Below, in pieces: positions 23,480 through 36,086 of a stretch of DNA of 64,000 nucleotides. The DNA lies in NCBI RefSeq assembly GCF_029784155.1, contig NC_073693.1, positions 189,279,127-189,343,126 on the forward strand, written 5' to 3'. A program made the position numbers and the translations under genes. The notes under the pieces are model-generated. The model was not told the DNA's origin, did not search any database, and saw nothing but the letters and a program-made list of their open reading frames with translations. The stretch comes from Uranotaenia lowii. Lineage: Eukaryota; Arthropoda; Insecta; Diptera; Culicidae. Numbering within the stretch: the first letter of the stretch is position 1; the number at the start of each line of letters is the position of its first letter.

Positions 23480-24250
23480 TCCCGAGTCCAACTATCCATA
23501 ACGGGAAAATGCACTTAATTGTGCCCACTAATTGACAGCAGTTATTGGTTTCTGCAGCTATTGGCAAATGAACGACACAGATATGGTCTGGCCAGCAGAA
23601 CCGGAATCAATGACGTTCCACGTTTCCCCCGGCAAATTGAAAGGTGCGATGAATCGTTTGCCCAGCATGGCGTCTCTTGGCGTCATACATGTCTGAGATA
23701 GGCCGTTGTCGTCGATCTCGGAAGAATCCTTGCGCGTACGTACTTGGATGGGCAACACGGACATGAGTTCGGTTCGCTACCATCATGCATAATGCATAAA
23801 TAAGTATGTAACACCCAACGAGAAACAACTGTAATAAACGGTCCCTCGTGTGTGGAAGCAAGTTTCCCTTCCAACTCAACGGATCCATAAAATCATGTTG
23901 GTGAACATATTTTGTCATTTGTAGCTTCCAATTACTTTTTATTGTTTACTGGTGCGGCTGTCAGGGACAGAAGTAACCAGTAAGTTCTGGGCAGTGGGTA
24001 TGTTACTCGGTGATTCAAGAGTCCCACCTGTACGAGCTCCGTTCATTAGTCATTCCGTCGACAAATGGCTACATTCTCGTGACAAAGCACATCAGACTCA
24101 TGATGATTGCGACCGAAAGGTGCCGGAGCTCATGTTTGACATGATGGTTGCGAGCACGTTCCACATGACATGGCCTAAACGAAAATTTGCTACTTGCAGT
24201 TTATTGAAAATAAATAAATCAATGCTCCGGGTGTCTCTAACTCAAGGTTG
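23480..24250. other. low-repeat intronic stretch, possible regulatory DNA
   Basis: Base composition is more balanced than in the surrounding DNA and no transposon ends are seen. Overlapping short frames on both strands (for example 23607-23918 minus and 23952-24251 plus) have no recognisable domain and no splice logic linking them to Optix. Its position about 0.6-1.3 kb after the homeodomain exon makes an intronic enhancer conceivable, without direct evidence. Confidence 0.3.
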
Positions 24251-24411
24251 AAAAGTTGATTTTTTTAATGGTTTCCTGAATGTCTATAGTTACGTAAACA
24301 AACTTAGAGATTTTAATCGGGTAAGATTTGTAACCTGATGTTCCAGTGAGTAAATTAGATTTCGATGTTTAGCAACCATTGAATAACTACTGGAAGTAAA
24401 TTGATATTATA

Positions 24412-25122
24412 GACTGTTCTAGAAATTATAAGCATTATGCCAAATCGGGCCAAAATATGACGGGTCCATGACGCTGCTTGATCATCAGCAATAAACGTTT
24501 CTGGAGGCATTCATTGATATCTACAGTTCTGGGTGTTCATTGTTTCCGAGGTGACGTACGGACTAGATATTTTGTCGCACTTGCAAATTGCCTGCCATAC
24601 CATCACCTTCTTGCCAAAATTTTCGATGTAAATGGCCTTCTCCGTTTCGGGGATATCCTTGTCCTTGCGTGTAATGAAGTATTGTGGCCCAAGAAGGGTT
24701 TTACAGTCCAATTTCACATATGCTTCATCGTCCATGATAATGCGGTACGTCTTGAGCCCAAATCGCTCTTTAGCACGCATCACGTTAGACGTCGCAGGAC
24801 TTACAGGACCAGATTTTCGACCACTCCTCGGTTCATCTTCAAATGTACAAAGTTCACCATATTTTCTAATAGCTGTCCGTACGCTCCGATGCTCATATCC
24901 TCTTCTTTGGCCAATTTTCTCACTGAAATTCGACTCACAGTACACGATTTGTGCACGATACTTTTTCTCTTCTCCGTAGTAAGACCACGCATTTTGAAAT
25001 GTAATCACAAACTTAATGTTTTTTTATGTTATCACGTACCGAAATGTGTAAACAAAAGGACGCAGCCAGTAAACTGCAAAAAAAAAATCTATTCAAAACC
25101 ACCGTTAATTTCTGGAACAGTC
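24412..25122 (-). mobile_element. deleted Tc1/mariner element with intact ends
   Basis: Inverted ends GACTGTTCTAGAAATTA (left) and TAATTTCTGGAACAGTC (right) are each flanked by TA. Inside is a minus-strand transposase relic whose last third is missing: the sequence passes directly from the second catalytic Asp region to the left terminal repeat. It is a non-autonomous internal-deletion copy about 0.7 kb long. Confidence 0.8.
24434..24992 (-). pseudogene. mariner-type transposase, frameshifted and 3'-truncated
   Basis: A start at 24990-24992 (MRGLTTEKRKSIVHKSC) leads into a helix-turn-helix region (SVRKLAKEEDMSIG); a frame change then gives SVRTAIRKYGE, DEPRSGRKSG and the first catalytic Asp in RIIMDDEAYVKLDCKTLLGP. 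The frame runs through VMVWQAICKCDKISSPYV to a stop at 24511. The second Asp survives after that in FWPDLA, followed at once by a stop and the terminal repeat; the Glu-bearing C-terminus is absent. The 229-aa plus-strand frame at 24478-25167 is a shadow of this gene. Confidence 0.8.
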
Positions 25123-26023
25123 TATATTTTTCAACATTTTCCCAAAATTCTTCTGTTATGTCTCTAATAAGATTTCAAGTTTCCCTTCGATTTGCAATGT
25201 TTTTGATTTTAAATAATGGCCAAGATTGATTCACAATTCTGATTCTGAGATTAGATCTCAATGCTTTGGATCTAATTCAAATTTTTAATTGTCAAAAAAT
25301 ATTATTCAGTGTGTTAGAATTTTTCTCGTTTGATTGTCATAAACAAAAGTAATATTTGGAACGGCGCGTTTCTGATTTATTGAGCATTTTGCCATTTTTT
25401 ATGTCTAAATATTAAATAAAGACGTGTATGGCATTGACATCTGAAAAGTTAATTCCGACTAAAATTTAGTGGAAAATAAACTGTTTGTAAATGTATTCAA
25501 GTCCCAATTCAGTTTTCAAATTTTTGTTCATAATCGTAATGAAATTCGGTTACAGCCGGACCCGGATATTTTGGCACCGGTCAGCTGCTGGTTTCCGAAA
25601 GGAAAATCATTAAAATTCAGTAATGGATTTTCTGGGTTACCAAAGTCCTTCCGTTTGTCTGTATGAGGGAGCTGGTTCTATGCAGTTTTTCCACCCCGCG
25701 CGCCGCAGACGACCGACACCAACAGAACCGAACGTTTTCTGTTTCTGTGTGGTTTGTTTTTCTTTTGATTTTATGTGTGAGATTTGCGGTGTGACACTAT
25801 ATACCCGTCTGAAACACGAAAGGACAGAGGGGGATGGGGTGCGGCCGAGATGGCCAAAGCTATCAGTATTTTTGCTTTGCTGTGGATTAGGAGAAATGTC
25901 ATAAACACTGTAATTATCTCGAGACATAACACTGTGGTTATTAGCCGGGGATTATGAACACTAATTTGGCATCCCGGGGCTGCACGGCGAAAACTTTTCT
26001 TCGCATTGTCTCCACAGCATACA
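25123..26023. other. intronic stretch without recognised element
   Basis: AT-rich to about 25540, then a more GC-balanced part (about 25570-25990) with short overlapping frames on both strands and no recognisable domain. It ends at the TA flanking the next large transposon. Confidence 0.35.
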
Positions 26024-26299
26024 TACACACTATTAATTTTTTGGTGTAAATTTATGTCAAATAAGATGCACATAATTGAAGCATCACTTTTGACATAAAA
26101 TTACACTGGAGAAAACAGAAACGCTTGAAGCCATAAATTCTAAATCATTAATTTTATGACATATTCGACGCAATATTAAATCATCGATGATGTAAATTTA
26201 TGTGAAATTGGACGCACACACGTGAAGCATCTTTTTTGACATAAATTTATATCATTTCAAAAATTACATTGCGTTGTGTAACGTTCGATCTTTTCTTAA

Positions 26300-26496
26300 G
26301 CCTAGTCCACACTCGGCAACTTGAAATGCGATCTCGGTTGCTGAGACTTGTTCATGTTTATATTATCAACTAAACGAAGAGATGCTTGTCTCCAGTCTCC
26401 CGACAAGTATGGGGGACTTTCAGCAACCAAAATGTAAACATAAACAAGTCTAATCAACCGAAATCGCACTTCAAGTTGCCGAGTGTGCACGAGGCT
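26300..26496. mobile_element. MITE with TTAA target duplication
   Basis: The 197-bp element has long inverted repeats: GCCTAGTCCACACTCGGCAA on the left and TTGCCGAGTGTGCACGAGGC on the right, with similarity continuing inward. TTAA flanks both sides (26296-26299 and 26497-26500). A TTAA duplication is characteristic of piggyBac-type elements, so it is probably a piggyBac-mobilised MITE (inference). It sits inside the larger CACAC element. Confidence 0.75.
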
Positions 26497-28462
26497 TTAA
26501 AAGCAATTAGTAGGAAATGTCATCTTTCATGTTCAAAAGCAATGAAGCTGTATCCGTGGTAAACAAGTTTTATTTCAATAACGTTACATTATTCCTAGTT
26601 TATTGCCAATTCATGGTAGGAAATCATTATTGTTTATTGACACAGCATTTATAATTTCGCTTTAAGTTTCTATACATAAGGTTATTTTAATTTGTCTTTA
26701 ACAACAAAACGATACATATCATAAGCATATTCGTCTCACGCATAATACAATCTGTAAGTTTAAATTTAGCTGGCAAAGACGATGTGAGCAACTACAGCAC
26801 TAGAATATGTTCAATTAAACGCCTGAGTTTATACACTCCATTATACAAATGAGTCAAATAGTTCCACATTTTCCACTGATAGCCTTATACGCCTGTATAT
26901 AGACAATAACTTTATGGGATGATAATGGTTTCTAAGGCTACGATTAAAAACTGCTGATACAGTAGGTTACTGTTAAATTACATAAAAAGGTTTATAGCAA
27001 CAGATGCTGAAGATATAAACGTAGCTAAAGTTCTAATAAAAAATGTACTTTTATTTTTAATGAATCTGAACTTCATGTCAACATATATTTATGTGCATTA
27101 GTCTTTATGAAGTCCAATTATCTGATTCTTTTCAATCTACGGTCAAATTGAGAACATAAAAAAAACATTCACTAATTCGTCCTAACTTTAGCAAAACATG
27201 ATTATCAAATTATTTTGTTTGGCATGAAAATTCATTTTTAACCTTGACTTGGTAACTTCAAATTCTTCAACGGCATAGATCATAACTCAAATATCAGATC
27301 TCTGAGCTTCTTACCTTGTTCGAGCAAAATTGATTTGTTTGGTCATAGTTTGAAAAGAATACCGAGATGTTAGGAGATTATTATAACCACATTCATAAAA
27401 AAAATAATACCAATATAGTATTTCAATCGAGACTGAAGATCAAAAGGAAAAGAAATTAGTCTTGTTTGGTTCAGCAGTTTTCACTGCTGCCAACAATTAA
27501 AAAATTAATCGTGAAATTCTTTTCAGAATAAATGGAAAATTACGACAGGCCTCAATTGCAAATTCTGTCTAGTTTATTTGAACGCAACATGATTAGCGTT
27601 CCTAATGTAAAGAAACTTTGATGCAGAATTCACCACGATTGACAAAGTAAACATATGAAACTTGAGAAGATTTAAGTGACTTCAAGATAATAACAAGAAT
27701 CGGAGTTTTACAAATATTGGTATCAAGCAAATGATATTTTCCGTTTTTCTAATTGTAATTTTTACCGCTATTGGATAGACAAAGTACGTTTTAAAACTAA
27801 ACAAAATACATAAGGAAATGTAAAGAACAAAAATGTACAACACATAATTAATTGCCTACACAAAGGCGTTTAAAAAAAGTCTTTATAGCATCTGCCTTGT
27901 TTTCTCTTCGCTTATTAATAGGTAGGAAATATTATAAATGGGTGATAAATCAATAATATAACAGTCCTTTCAATCAAAGCACTTGGGATCAGAGTGATGT
28001 AATTGCCAAAATCATCAACATATAATTTGATTCTTCATATTCATTCTATCTTAAACTGGTAAAAAACCTGAAAACCGATTTTTTTATTTTCATTTTTTCG
28101 ATAAAATGGAAACTGCTCGACCTCAAAAAATATATGGAAAATCGAACACCTTAACAATTTTTAAGCGTCTTTTCTCGAAACTATTATTTGATCACTTGCG
28201 CCTAAACGCCTCAATTTGCACCAAGTGTGCATTAAAGCATAGAGTATAAAACATGCATGAGCATGCTAAACCTATTATTGAACTGAGTTAGGTACTTGCA
28301 CCCTTCTGTTTCTACCTACAAATGTTTTTTTTAATTTGTTGAGCCTGGCCAAGTGTCAACTTAAACTTAAAAAAGCTAAACGGTTCTATTTAGCGCATGG
28401 CGGCAAAAAGTAAAATTTAAGTGCTTACCGAACTATTACCACAATATACTTTTGTGATACTT

Positions 28463-28590
28463 CACTGCGGGTTACTTTTTTGTCTGCTTATTGGATAAAC
28501 AAATCCATCCAATATTTTGGAAACCACTAGGTCAGGAAACTGGATCAGCTGGTTCAGCTCAGCAACTTTTTTCGGGGGACCGCTCATTGG
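28463..28590 (-). pseudogene. coding-like fragment in the CACAC element, unidentified
   Basis: On the minus strand an ATG opens MSGPPKKVAELNQLIQFPDL, continuing VVSKILDGFVYPISRQKSNPQ to a stop, with codon use that looks coding. The frame is open for about 20 more codons upstream. I do not recognise the family. It lies about 0.6 kb inside the right end, and reads toward the left end, like the next fragment. Confidence 0.3.
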
Positions 28591-28760
28591 AGTGTAAGGG
28601 CACCAGCTAGTTCCGGAGCGTGGCTGGGCGACTCTTCGACATTTGCTATCCTATCCTATATGTTTTCCTAAAATATAAAATTTAATTTTGTATTTCAATC
28701 ACAAACAAAATAGTAAGTCATACCTTGCTGTCCTTGAAGGGCATCGTGTGCAGCGGGAAC

Positions 28761-28940
28761 TCACATTAGAAAATATTGTTCCGTGTCCGTTGGCAAATGA
28801 TTTTTACGTGGCAGCATATAGATCCGCTCCCATTGTCGAAATCCATCACAGTTTAAGTCGATGTCACTATTTCCATCCCCGAACCGCACCTGCTTATATA
28901 AGCTTTGCGAAAGACGTAAGCAATTTTCCGAAACAAAACA
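28761..28940 (-). pseudogene. coding-like fragment in the CACAC element, unidentified
   Basis: A minus-strand open stretch reads VSENCLRLSQSLYKQVRFGD, then GNSDIDLNCDGFRQWERIYM and LPRKNHLPTDTEQYFLM before a stop. The composition (mixed charged and hydrophobic, no low complexity) looks like real protein. It could be an upstream exon of the fragment at 28463-28590. No family is recognised. Confidence 0.3.
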
Positions 28941-29157
28941 AAACAAAAACCCATTAGCTTTACACACTCATTTTGTTTAGACTTTAATTGTGTTTAAAGG
29001 CACATAATTATACATCATTCGAAGCTTAATTTTGGGTCGTTTAGACATTTAGGTTCAAAGTAATGTAAAATTAGATCAGATTTGAATTAGATGAAACAAT
29101 AATTTAGGTGTTGAAGCGTTTCTGGCTCGTTTAAATTTAGAAAATTTTTGGTGTGTA

Positions 29158-30648
29158 CCATTTGGAAGTGTAGTTGCAAAATTTATGAACTTTGCATACT
29201 CATTGACCTTTTTGCAAAGTTTGGCGTATTTTTCTTTCACTAAACATTTGGATTTTCTTTGCGAGAAGTTTACCTGAGTCCCTTGAGCTTAGGATTGCTT
29301 TCAAGGTGACTTTCGGAAGTCCTGGATAAGATTATTGTTTTTGTAAATATTGTGGCTATTAGGACGGATTTTTGATCGTAATTACTGTTCTGATCCCTAC
29401 AAATTGATACCTGACTGCAGTCGCAAAAGCACTGCTCTTTATCGGACCAATTTGCTTCCTCCTTTTCAACCATTTTTTCCTCCAACTATTGACCATTAAT
29501 GCTACTGCTACTACTGCACACATTGGGTAGACCTGGTTTTCACTTTTCTTCCCTAAACCAAACCACAAACCCGGTGGCAAACATTTCAGAATCATTATTA
29601 TTTTCATGTTTACCACATACTTTCCCGCCCTCTTGTTTAACCTCACTCACAACAACGTGGAGCAACCCGGGGGCTGCTCAAACTAGGGTTCGTAGCAAGG
29701 GCCCCGGAGGCCATAAAGGCTACCACGAAAAGCCAGCAAGAAAGGGGTCGAAAGCAAACTTCGAAGCCAAAAGCTAGGACGGATGGATGGACAAGGCCCA
29801 TCAAACCAAGTGGATTGGGGGAGGGAAGCAGGCAGCCGTGATTGAGCTGTATATTGCTGCTGAATGACTGGACGATTGACTGCTGCACGGGACCAGTCAA
29901 AAGAGGTGGACAATCATTACGGTTTTATAGACTGTTGCCCTCCTCCTGATTCTGCGAACTGCTGTTGCCGAGAAGGTGTGCTTCTTCCAGCCGTGACCAA
30001 CAAGATGTTCTCCGGCCAGACACGGTCAGATCTTGTTGCTTCTAATTCAATTCTTTGTTGTGTCTATTTGTTCATCAGTCTACAGCAACTCAATTTCGAG
30101 TAATGTAATTGATTGGAAATAGCTTCTGAATTAGTGGATCTTTGGAAGGTATCACAGTACAAACAGTGTGGTTTTTTTTCTCCTCTCCGAGTCGATTATT
30201 CCACAAAGAGCGCACATTTCGTAACGATTTGTCGAGAACTATGGGCCTGTAAAGCAAGTAAAGCAAGTTAAGTATCGAAGATACACAATACTAATATGTA
30301 AAAAAAATCTTTGGAAGAAACGAATACTTGAGATTGGCTCAGAGCAATATAAATCATTTATTCAACGGGACACCCCCAAGATTGGTGCCTTAAGGTGAAA
30401 AAATGACTTCCATTAAGTTTCAGCTCATTTGGCTGTAGCACGACTTCACATTTGTTTGAAGACTTCCGCCAAAATGTGTGGAAAATCAATAGTAAATCAC
30501 TATTTATGTTCTATAAAAAAATCCAACACGCTTTGCAGTTCAGAATTTAAGAATTTCTAGTTCCAACTTCGAGGAAGAAGTTTGTAGAAAATTGTTATTC
30601 ATAACAAGTAGACTATGATGGTGAAATGTTTGCAATTTAATGTGTGAC
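29158..30648. other. intronic stretch without recognised element
   Basis: AT-rich to about 29240, then a more GC-balanced, low-repeat part (about 29380-30110) with overlapping short frames and no recognisable domain. From 30120 it is AT-rich again. A GGGACACCC motif at 30368 faces the GGGTGTCCC at 30653, but no wider inverted repeat was confirmed. Confidence 0.35.
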
Positions 30649-30652
30649 TATA

Positions 30653-31640
30653 GGGTGTCCCATTCCGGATGACGTTTAAACAGCCAATTTCTGATGGATG
30701 TTGTTGTTTACAGTTTAACTTAGAAGTCTGTGTTTCACTTTTCATAATCTTCGTGAAGAAGCATTTCCCCAGAAAAGCGCGAAACTATCATGCACAAATG
30801 GAGTTCCATTCCCTAACATTTCGCTGAGTAAGTTGGCGAAAATGGAAGAAATAAACGTTGGAGCGTTCAGCAATTTGACTCGAAAGTATGGAGAAGAAAG
30901 CAGCTTCGTGGACAAAAAAATCTGGGCAGAAACCTTGTCCGGCGGACAAAACATTGAAACGGAAAGTTTTGAGTGCTTAGGCCGGTAAGAAAACTGCCTC
31001 AGTTCAAGATGTGACCAAAAACGTGAATCCCTCTCAGCACTGTCCATCGTACCAAGATAAGATTAGGTCTCAGGACAAAGCGCTTCCGTCAAACCAAGTG
31101 CTCGTAAATTATAAGATCATCTTCTGTATGGAAAATGGTGTGCGTTATCATCGACGACGAAACCTATTGCAAATTTTGATTACAATACGCTTCCGGGTGA
31201 CCAATATTACACCGTTTTTGATAGCCAAAGTATAGACGAGGTGGAGAGATCAATTTTCACCGAAAATTTCGGTAAAAAGGCAATGGTTTTGGGTGTGGCA
31301 TGCATTCCGAGTCGTTCGTGACTACTGACTCAATAAATACAGCTGTCCGAGAGTGCCTGAACCGTCGAATGCTCCCCATAATCCGCTAGCATAATCTGCT
31401 CCCAGTACTGTTTTGGCCGGATTTGGCATCAGTTCACTACGCAAAGACACGATGGCTAGGTATCAATCCAACAAAGTCCAAATTGCACCGAAAAATATGA
31501 ATATGTCAAATTGACCTCAAGTGAGAACGGTTGAAATTTTTTGGGCCCTTAGCAAATCGTATTCGAGCAAATATGTGAAGCCTGCAGATTGTACCGAAAA
31601 CTTCGCAAAAAACTGAAAAATCAGAATTCGTTTTAAGCTA
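30653..31640 (+). mobile_element. mariner-type transposon relic, plus strand
   Basis: It appears to start at TATA followed by GGGTGTCCCATTCCGG (30653 on), a mariner-like terminal sequence; no matching right end was found. Inside is a heavily decayed transposase on the plus strand. The right boundary is set by the end of recognisable transposase. Confidence 0.6.
30776..31580 (+). pseudogene. mariner DD37E-type transposase, multiply frameshifted
   Basis: A helix-turn-helix-like N-terminus (GVPFPNISLSKLAKMEEINV, from about 30800) is followed by a gap in homology. Then comes the first catalytic Asp in VIIDDETYCKFDYNTLPGDQ (about 31145), then SIFTENFGKKAMVLGVACI. Further frames give CLNRRMLP, the second Asp in FWPDLASVHYAK (about 31410) and the Glu in VEIFWALSK (about 31530). 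At least three frame changes and several stops show it is dead. The order and spacing of the three acidic residues fit the DD37E type seen at 15442-16416. Confidence 0.65.
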
Positions 31641-33918
31641 GAAAACTCAGAAGAGTGACGTCACTTTCGACCATTTCGCGACGCATATTGCCTAGGATAA
31701 ATGAAGCTTCCTGACAACGACGCTTCACGAAGCAGGCTTTGTTTATGTTTATTCAAGGAAGTTCAATACTGCGCGTTCTCTTGCACTAACGTAGTAAAAG
31801 TGTACCTCATTGGTAAAAGTATCATGTTCTGGAAAGAACCAGCTCCGTTGAACCATCCTAATGCCATACTTCTAGCGTTAACGGTTGGTGTTGTGCGCCA
31901 AAATAACATCGGTTTTCCTCGGACACGAAGAGGCTTTCCAAAGGGTCAAGCCCAAGCCAGCCCAAGATTCGGTCTCTTTTCTCAGCCAACCACCATCGGA
32001 TACGGAAACAAGTCAGCGACCCGTGTGGCCTAAGTTGGAAGCCTGAATGACCATAGTCGGAGGCACAGAGCGGCCAGAGTTTGTGTAAGAAGTTCACTTA
32101 GTAAATACTGTCCACTAAATCATTGTAATATTGTGTGAAAGAAGGTGTACGGTTTTCATCGTTTTCATTTCATTGAAGAAAGGTCTGATGCTATCGATCC
32201 ATGCCATCAGGGGCGATCCTGAACATATTCGTTGAATGTTTGTCGAACATCAAAACTTAAATAAATACAGAAGCGTCGTTGTCATGCATGATTGTTTACC
32301 GGATTTGGTTGGATAAGAAAACATTGACTGCTTCGATTTTTTTGTTCTCTACGTAGAAAAACATGGCTCAGTGAAAATGATTGATTTTCTGAACATTGTC
32401 TTCTTAAAACTTATTCCCTTATTGTTTGAACCATACATTTTGCAATTCAATTGTATAGCAATGCAATCCTATTATAATGCATTCTGAAATCGTATAGAGG
32501 AGCATACAGAGTGAAAGTATCACCAAATTTCAAATGCTATCTTTCAAACAAGCAGTTAAAAATTGACGAGAAACAGTTTCGCCTGTTGCCCTAATGAAAA
32601 GGTACGAATTATATTTTGAAGTAGCCAAGCAATCTTAAATGACTTTAAACATAAATAAACCCCTACCTCAGCAGAGCGGCTTCAATTTGTTGCTAAGTTA
32701 AATACAAAATTGAACATTTAAAATATACGCGTCACGGCCATGTATTTTTCGTATTCAAGCAGAGAAAGCTGAATATTCGATATACTACAGCTGTCGTGAG
32801 ACGGAATACTATGTAAATAAAATTTAAAAAAAAACTACAGCTCATAAATGGACCGATTCCGATGAATTTCTATTGGCTGGCAATCAATTTTCGGAGAAAC
32901 CTATCTATTAGTTTTTAATTCTTTTCCTGTGTCTACCACAATCAGATGATTGACCCGAAACATTAATCAAACGTTAAAGCGTGAGAGTTTTTGCCAATTT
33001 GTGAGACGATTTTTTTGAAAGCCTAAGCAGAGGGAATGATAATTGAAAACCAAAAAAAAAAAAAATCAGACAACCACTGAACATATGTATGTAAATATCA
33101 ATCGAATCGAGAAACTGAATCATTCAGCTAAACTGTTTTCTCATACATATAATCTATGCAAATCAAACGTTTCACGGATTGCGCCTTCCATGCGCCTGGA
33201 TCTCTCTGCTCTGGTCGTCGATGATGTTTAATTAATTAAATTGCTCTCCGGCTTTAGCCAACGGGCAGCATCCGTAGCCATACATACGTAAGAGGAATTT
33301 CCTCTGGGTACCAACGTGTGTGAGCAAGCGAACGCGTTTAGTCAGTTTGGAGCTGGTTGGTTATTGGCAAGGTTCACAGGAAAAACTCTGATCTTCCTCA
33401 ATTGAGCTCAATTAGTTATTTAGAGCTTAATCAGTACGATTTTCAAATTGACGGGAGCCACCGCTCGAAATGTGTGTACAGATACCCAATTGGATGGGTG
33501 ATGTTCCGCATTTGCTTCATCAATCGTGGCCGTGCCGTGATGTGTGGGAGGATTGATAACTGCGCGCTGCCGTTTTGGTGCCACCAGTTTGAATCCCGTC
33601 CGGCTGCGGATGAATGAAATAGGATCGGAGATACCTTGGACTCATGGATGGGGTCTATTTTCGGTCCCGTCCATTCAAAGTGATCTTGTGACAGTTTGCT
33701 TCGCGGCAGCGACGATTGATGAAATTTGAGCCTAATTGAGAGTTAAGATTCTCGGAAAAATATCGTTTTGCTGCGGGATGTCAATTTTTGAAGGAATATT
33801 TTTGTTCTATTTTAGTCAAAGGCATTTTTCACAAAAAATGTTGTAAATAATTTAATTTCAATTAGGGGGTTTGTTTGGTTTGTTTTATACGGATGATAAT
33901 AAACAAGAATAGTACTGC
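31641..33918. other. intronic stretch without recognised element
   Basis: No gene or element can be supported. The 31830-32060 and 33240-33740 parts are more GC-balanced. Near 33543-33620 there is a B-box-like TTTGAATCCC inside GC-richer sequence, suggesting a possible old SINE, but no A-box partner is convincing. An A-run lies at 33049-33064. It ends at the TA flanking the next CACAC element. Confidence 0.35.
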
Positions 33919-33939
33919 TACACACTATTAATTTTTTGG

Positions 33940-34159
33940 TGTAAATTTATGTCAAAAACGATGCACAAAAAAGAAGCATCACTTTTGACATAAAATTACA
34001 CTGGAAAATACAGAAACGCTTGAAGACATAAAATTTCCGGCTATAATTTAAGAGCACATTCAACATAGAATTATATCATCAATGATGTAAATTTACGTCA
34101 AGAAGGACGCACAAAAGCGTAGCATCGTTTTTGACAGAAATTTAGATCATTGATGATAT
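33940..34159. repeat. paired subterminal hairpins of the CACAC element
   Basis: Two imperfect palindromes follow each other at the left end. The first has 25-base arms (33940-33964 and 33976-34000, 3 mismatches); the second has 38-base arms (34073-34110 and 34122-34159, 6 mismatches). All four arms carry the motif GTAAATTTA(T/C)GTCAA or its complement. Copy A has both hairpins in the same places. Repeated subterminal palindromes often serve as transposase-binding sites in DNA transposons; that role here is inference. Confidence 0.65.
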
Positions 34160-36086
34160 AATATTGCATCGTACATTCTAATATGTGAATAATTCTACTA
34201 AACCAAAGCAAAGTGAAAGCCTGTCCGCCCAGACCCAGATGCCGCAGATTGTGCTGTTGTCCACGTCGACCAGACACATAGGATTGATGGTATGCTGGTG
34301 CTTCTTGTAAAATTCAAGCCGGAAATCACGTTACACCTCATAACTACCTTGTTTATTTCTTCGGGGTTTTAAATTTTCCGTACCAAATTCATCAATATTC
34401 TGTATTGGATTTTTAATAGAATAAGAAATGGACTTGGTTGGTGCATCCTCAATGAAATAAAACCATTTGAACTATGGAATGAAAATTTATTTTGCAACAT
34501 TTGAAAAAGCATTATAAAATAAAGTAATATTTTCAGATGAAATAAACTTTAAATGTCGTAAGAAAAATTTCAATTAATTTTTAAAACGTTATAGTTTAAA
34601 CTGTTGTTTAGTAAACTGTAGAATTATTTAAGAATAAAACATAATTTTCAACTAATTACTTTTCACTTCGATTTATATTCTCACACATATTATTGCAATG
34701 TGTTGATATTGTTTGGTCCTTCTTATTCATGATTGACTCTCGGTCTAGCCACCCAAAGCCGTCCTTCGAGAAGTCATGTTTGCTTGGCAATCACATGGAC
34801 GTTAATACCAAGCAATAACTTCGCACGTCATGACCTAAACGATAAAAAAATTATTTCATCAATTTAATCAAAGATTTCTAAGATAAAGAATACCGAATTT
34901 CAGTGTTTCTCGTTTTGGATTTTTTCACAGTCTTTAATGTGTTTATAATTAAACGAACAGTTGCAGGGGCATAATTTTCATAAAATTACAGCAAATATCC
35001 TGTAACAAAAAGGAGCAGGACATTTACCGTAGTTTTACAGGTCAATAGAAAATTACAGGACACTTATTTTTACGTAAGCCGCACTAATTGAGAGTGGTTT
35101 AAAATTACAAGACTACTTTATAATCGGATTTCTTTTTTTCAATTGGATTTTTTTCGGACGATAAAAATGATACAAGTTTTGAGCAAATAATTTTATTGGA
35201 CGAAATAATTAAACAGTTATAACACTAGACATAATTTTTGATTTTATTTGCCACTTTGTTCGTTCACAGAATTTAGTCTTACTCTGAATTCAAATTTCTT
35301 TTTAAGAATTATTAAATTTTTATAAGACATAACACTCCGATTTGAACAAACGATTTTTCAATCTGCGATTATGGGAACCGTGTCTCAAGTAATCAATTGT
35401 TCTGATGAACTAACATTTCGCAATGATTAACAGCAAAATCTATTTTCTCGGTAGTTTTCATACGGAAATTGCGGAAGAGCTATTTATAACCCCATTTAGA
35501 AACGCCGTCGGTTAATTTTCATCTATAACATTACTTGTAATGAAACTGAAAAACTATTTTGAAGATCAAAAGTTAGCTACCTTTCTTTTAAGTAAGCTCT
35601 AGATGTATGCCAGTGGAAAACCGTTTATGATGAGAACTGATCAGGCATTCTGCTTTTCTTTGGACAACGTTCAATAATCGTTTTTTAGCTTTTCTCTGCG
35701 TAATAGTTTAGCTTAGCTTATCTGAGAATCCACAGTCCACATAAATCGGCTGCCGTACGCCTTCGATTTCCTTATTGGGTAGCTGGAGATAGGAATAAGA
35801 TAATTAATATTTTATTTGGTCTACAACATGAGCTATTTCTTCTATTCAATGAAAACATGAATTGGATATCATTAATTCGGCTTTAGTTGTGTTAAAAAAT
35901 GTGAATATTAAAGCAATTTTGAGATCAGAACTTAATAACATAAATTAGTATTTTAAACGGCATATCAATCCAGAAAAGCACATATGATATGAAAAGAAGA
36001 AATACTGACCATCGGTTTGGAGGCATTCGCTTGCGAGAATCCTTGGCAACAACCGGTTGAATCTTAAGAGTGGTTTTTGCTGTTCG

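Larger units (their letters stand above)
26026..29155 (-). mobile_element. CACAC...GTGTG element, copy A (3.1 kb)
   Basis: The left end starts CACACTATTAATTTTTTGG and the right end closes AATTTTTGGTGTG; TA lies outside both. The first 260 bp match the left end of the element at 33921 (about 80% by eye), including two subterminal hairpins. A 14-base motif, CAGAAACGCTTGAA (26116-26129), recurs inverted near the right end with one change (29111-29124). Coding-like remnants lie on the minus strand near the right end. The TE superfamily could not be assigned. It carries a nested MITE at 26300-26496. Confidence 0.6.

Noticed and set aside
24478..25167. 229-aa plus-strand ORF, one of the longest in the window
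   Set aside because: It lies opposite a recognisable mariner transposase on the minus strand and has no domain of its own.
30366..30665. MITE bounded by GGGACACCC and GGGTGTCCC
   Set aside because: Only nine bases pair and no longer inverted similarity was found; the right motif is better explained as the end of the mariner relic.
31701..32033. 110-aa ORF after the mariner relic
   Set aside because: No recognisable domain, codons unlike the Optix exons, and overlap with frames on the other strand.
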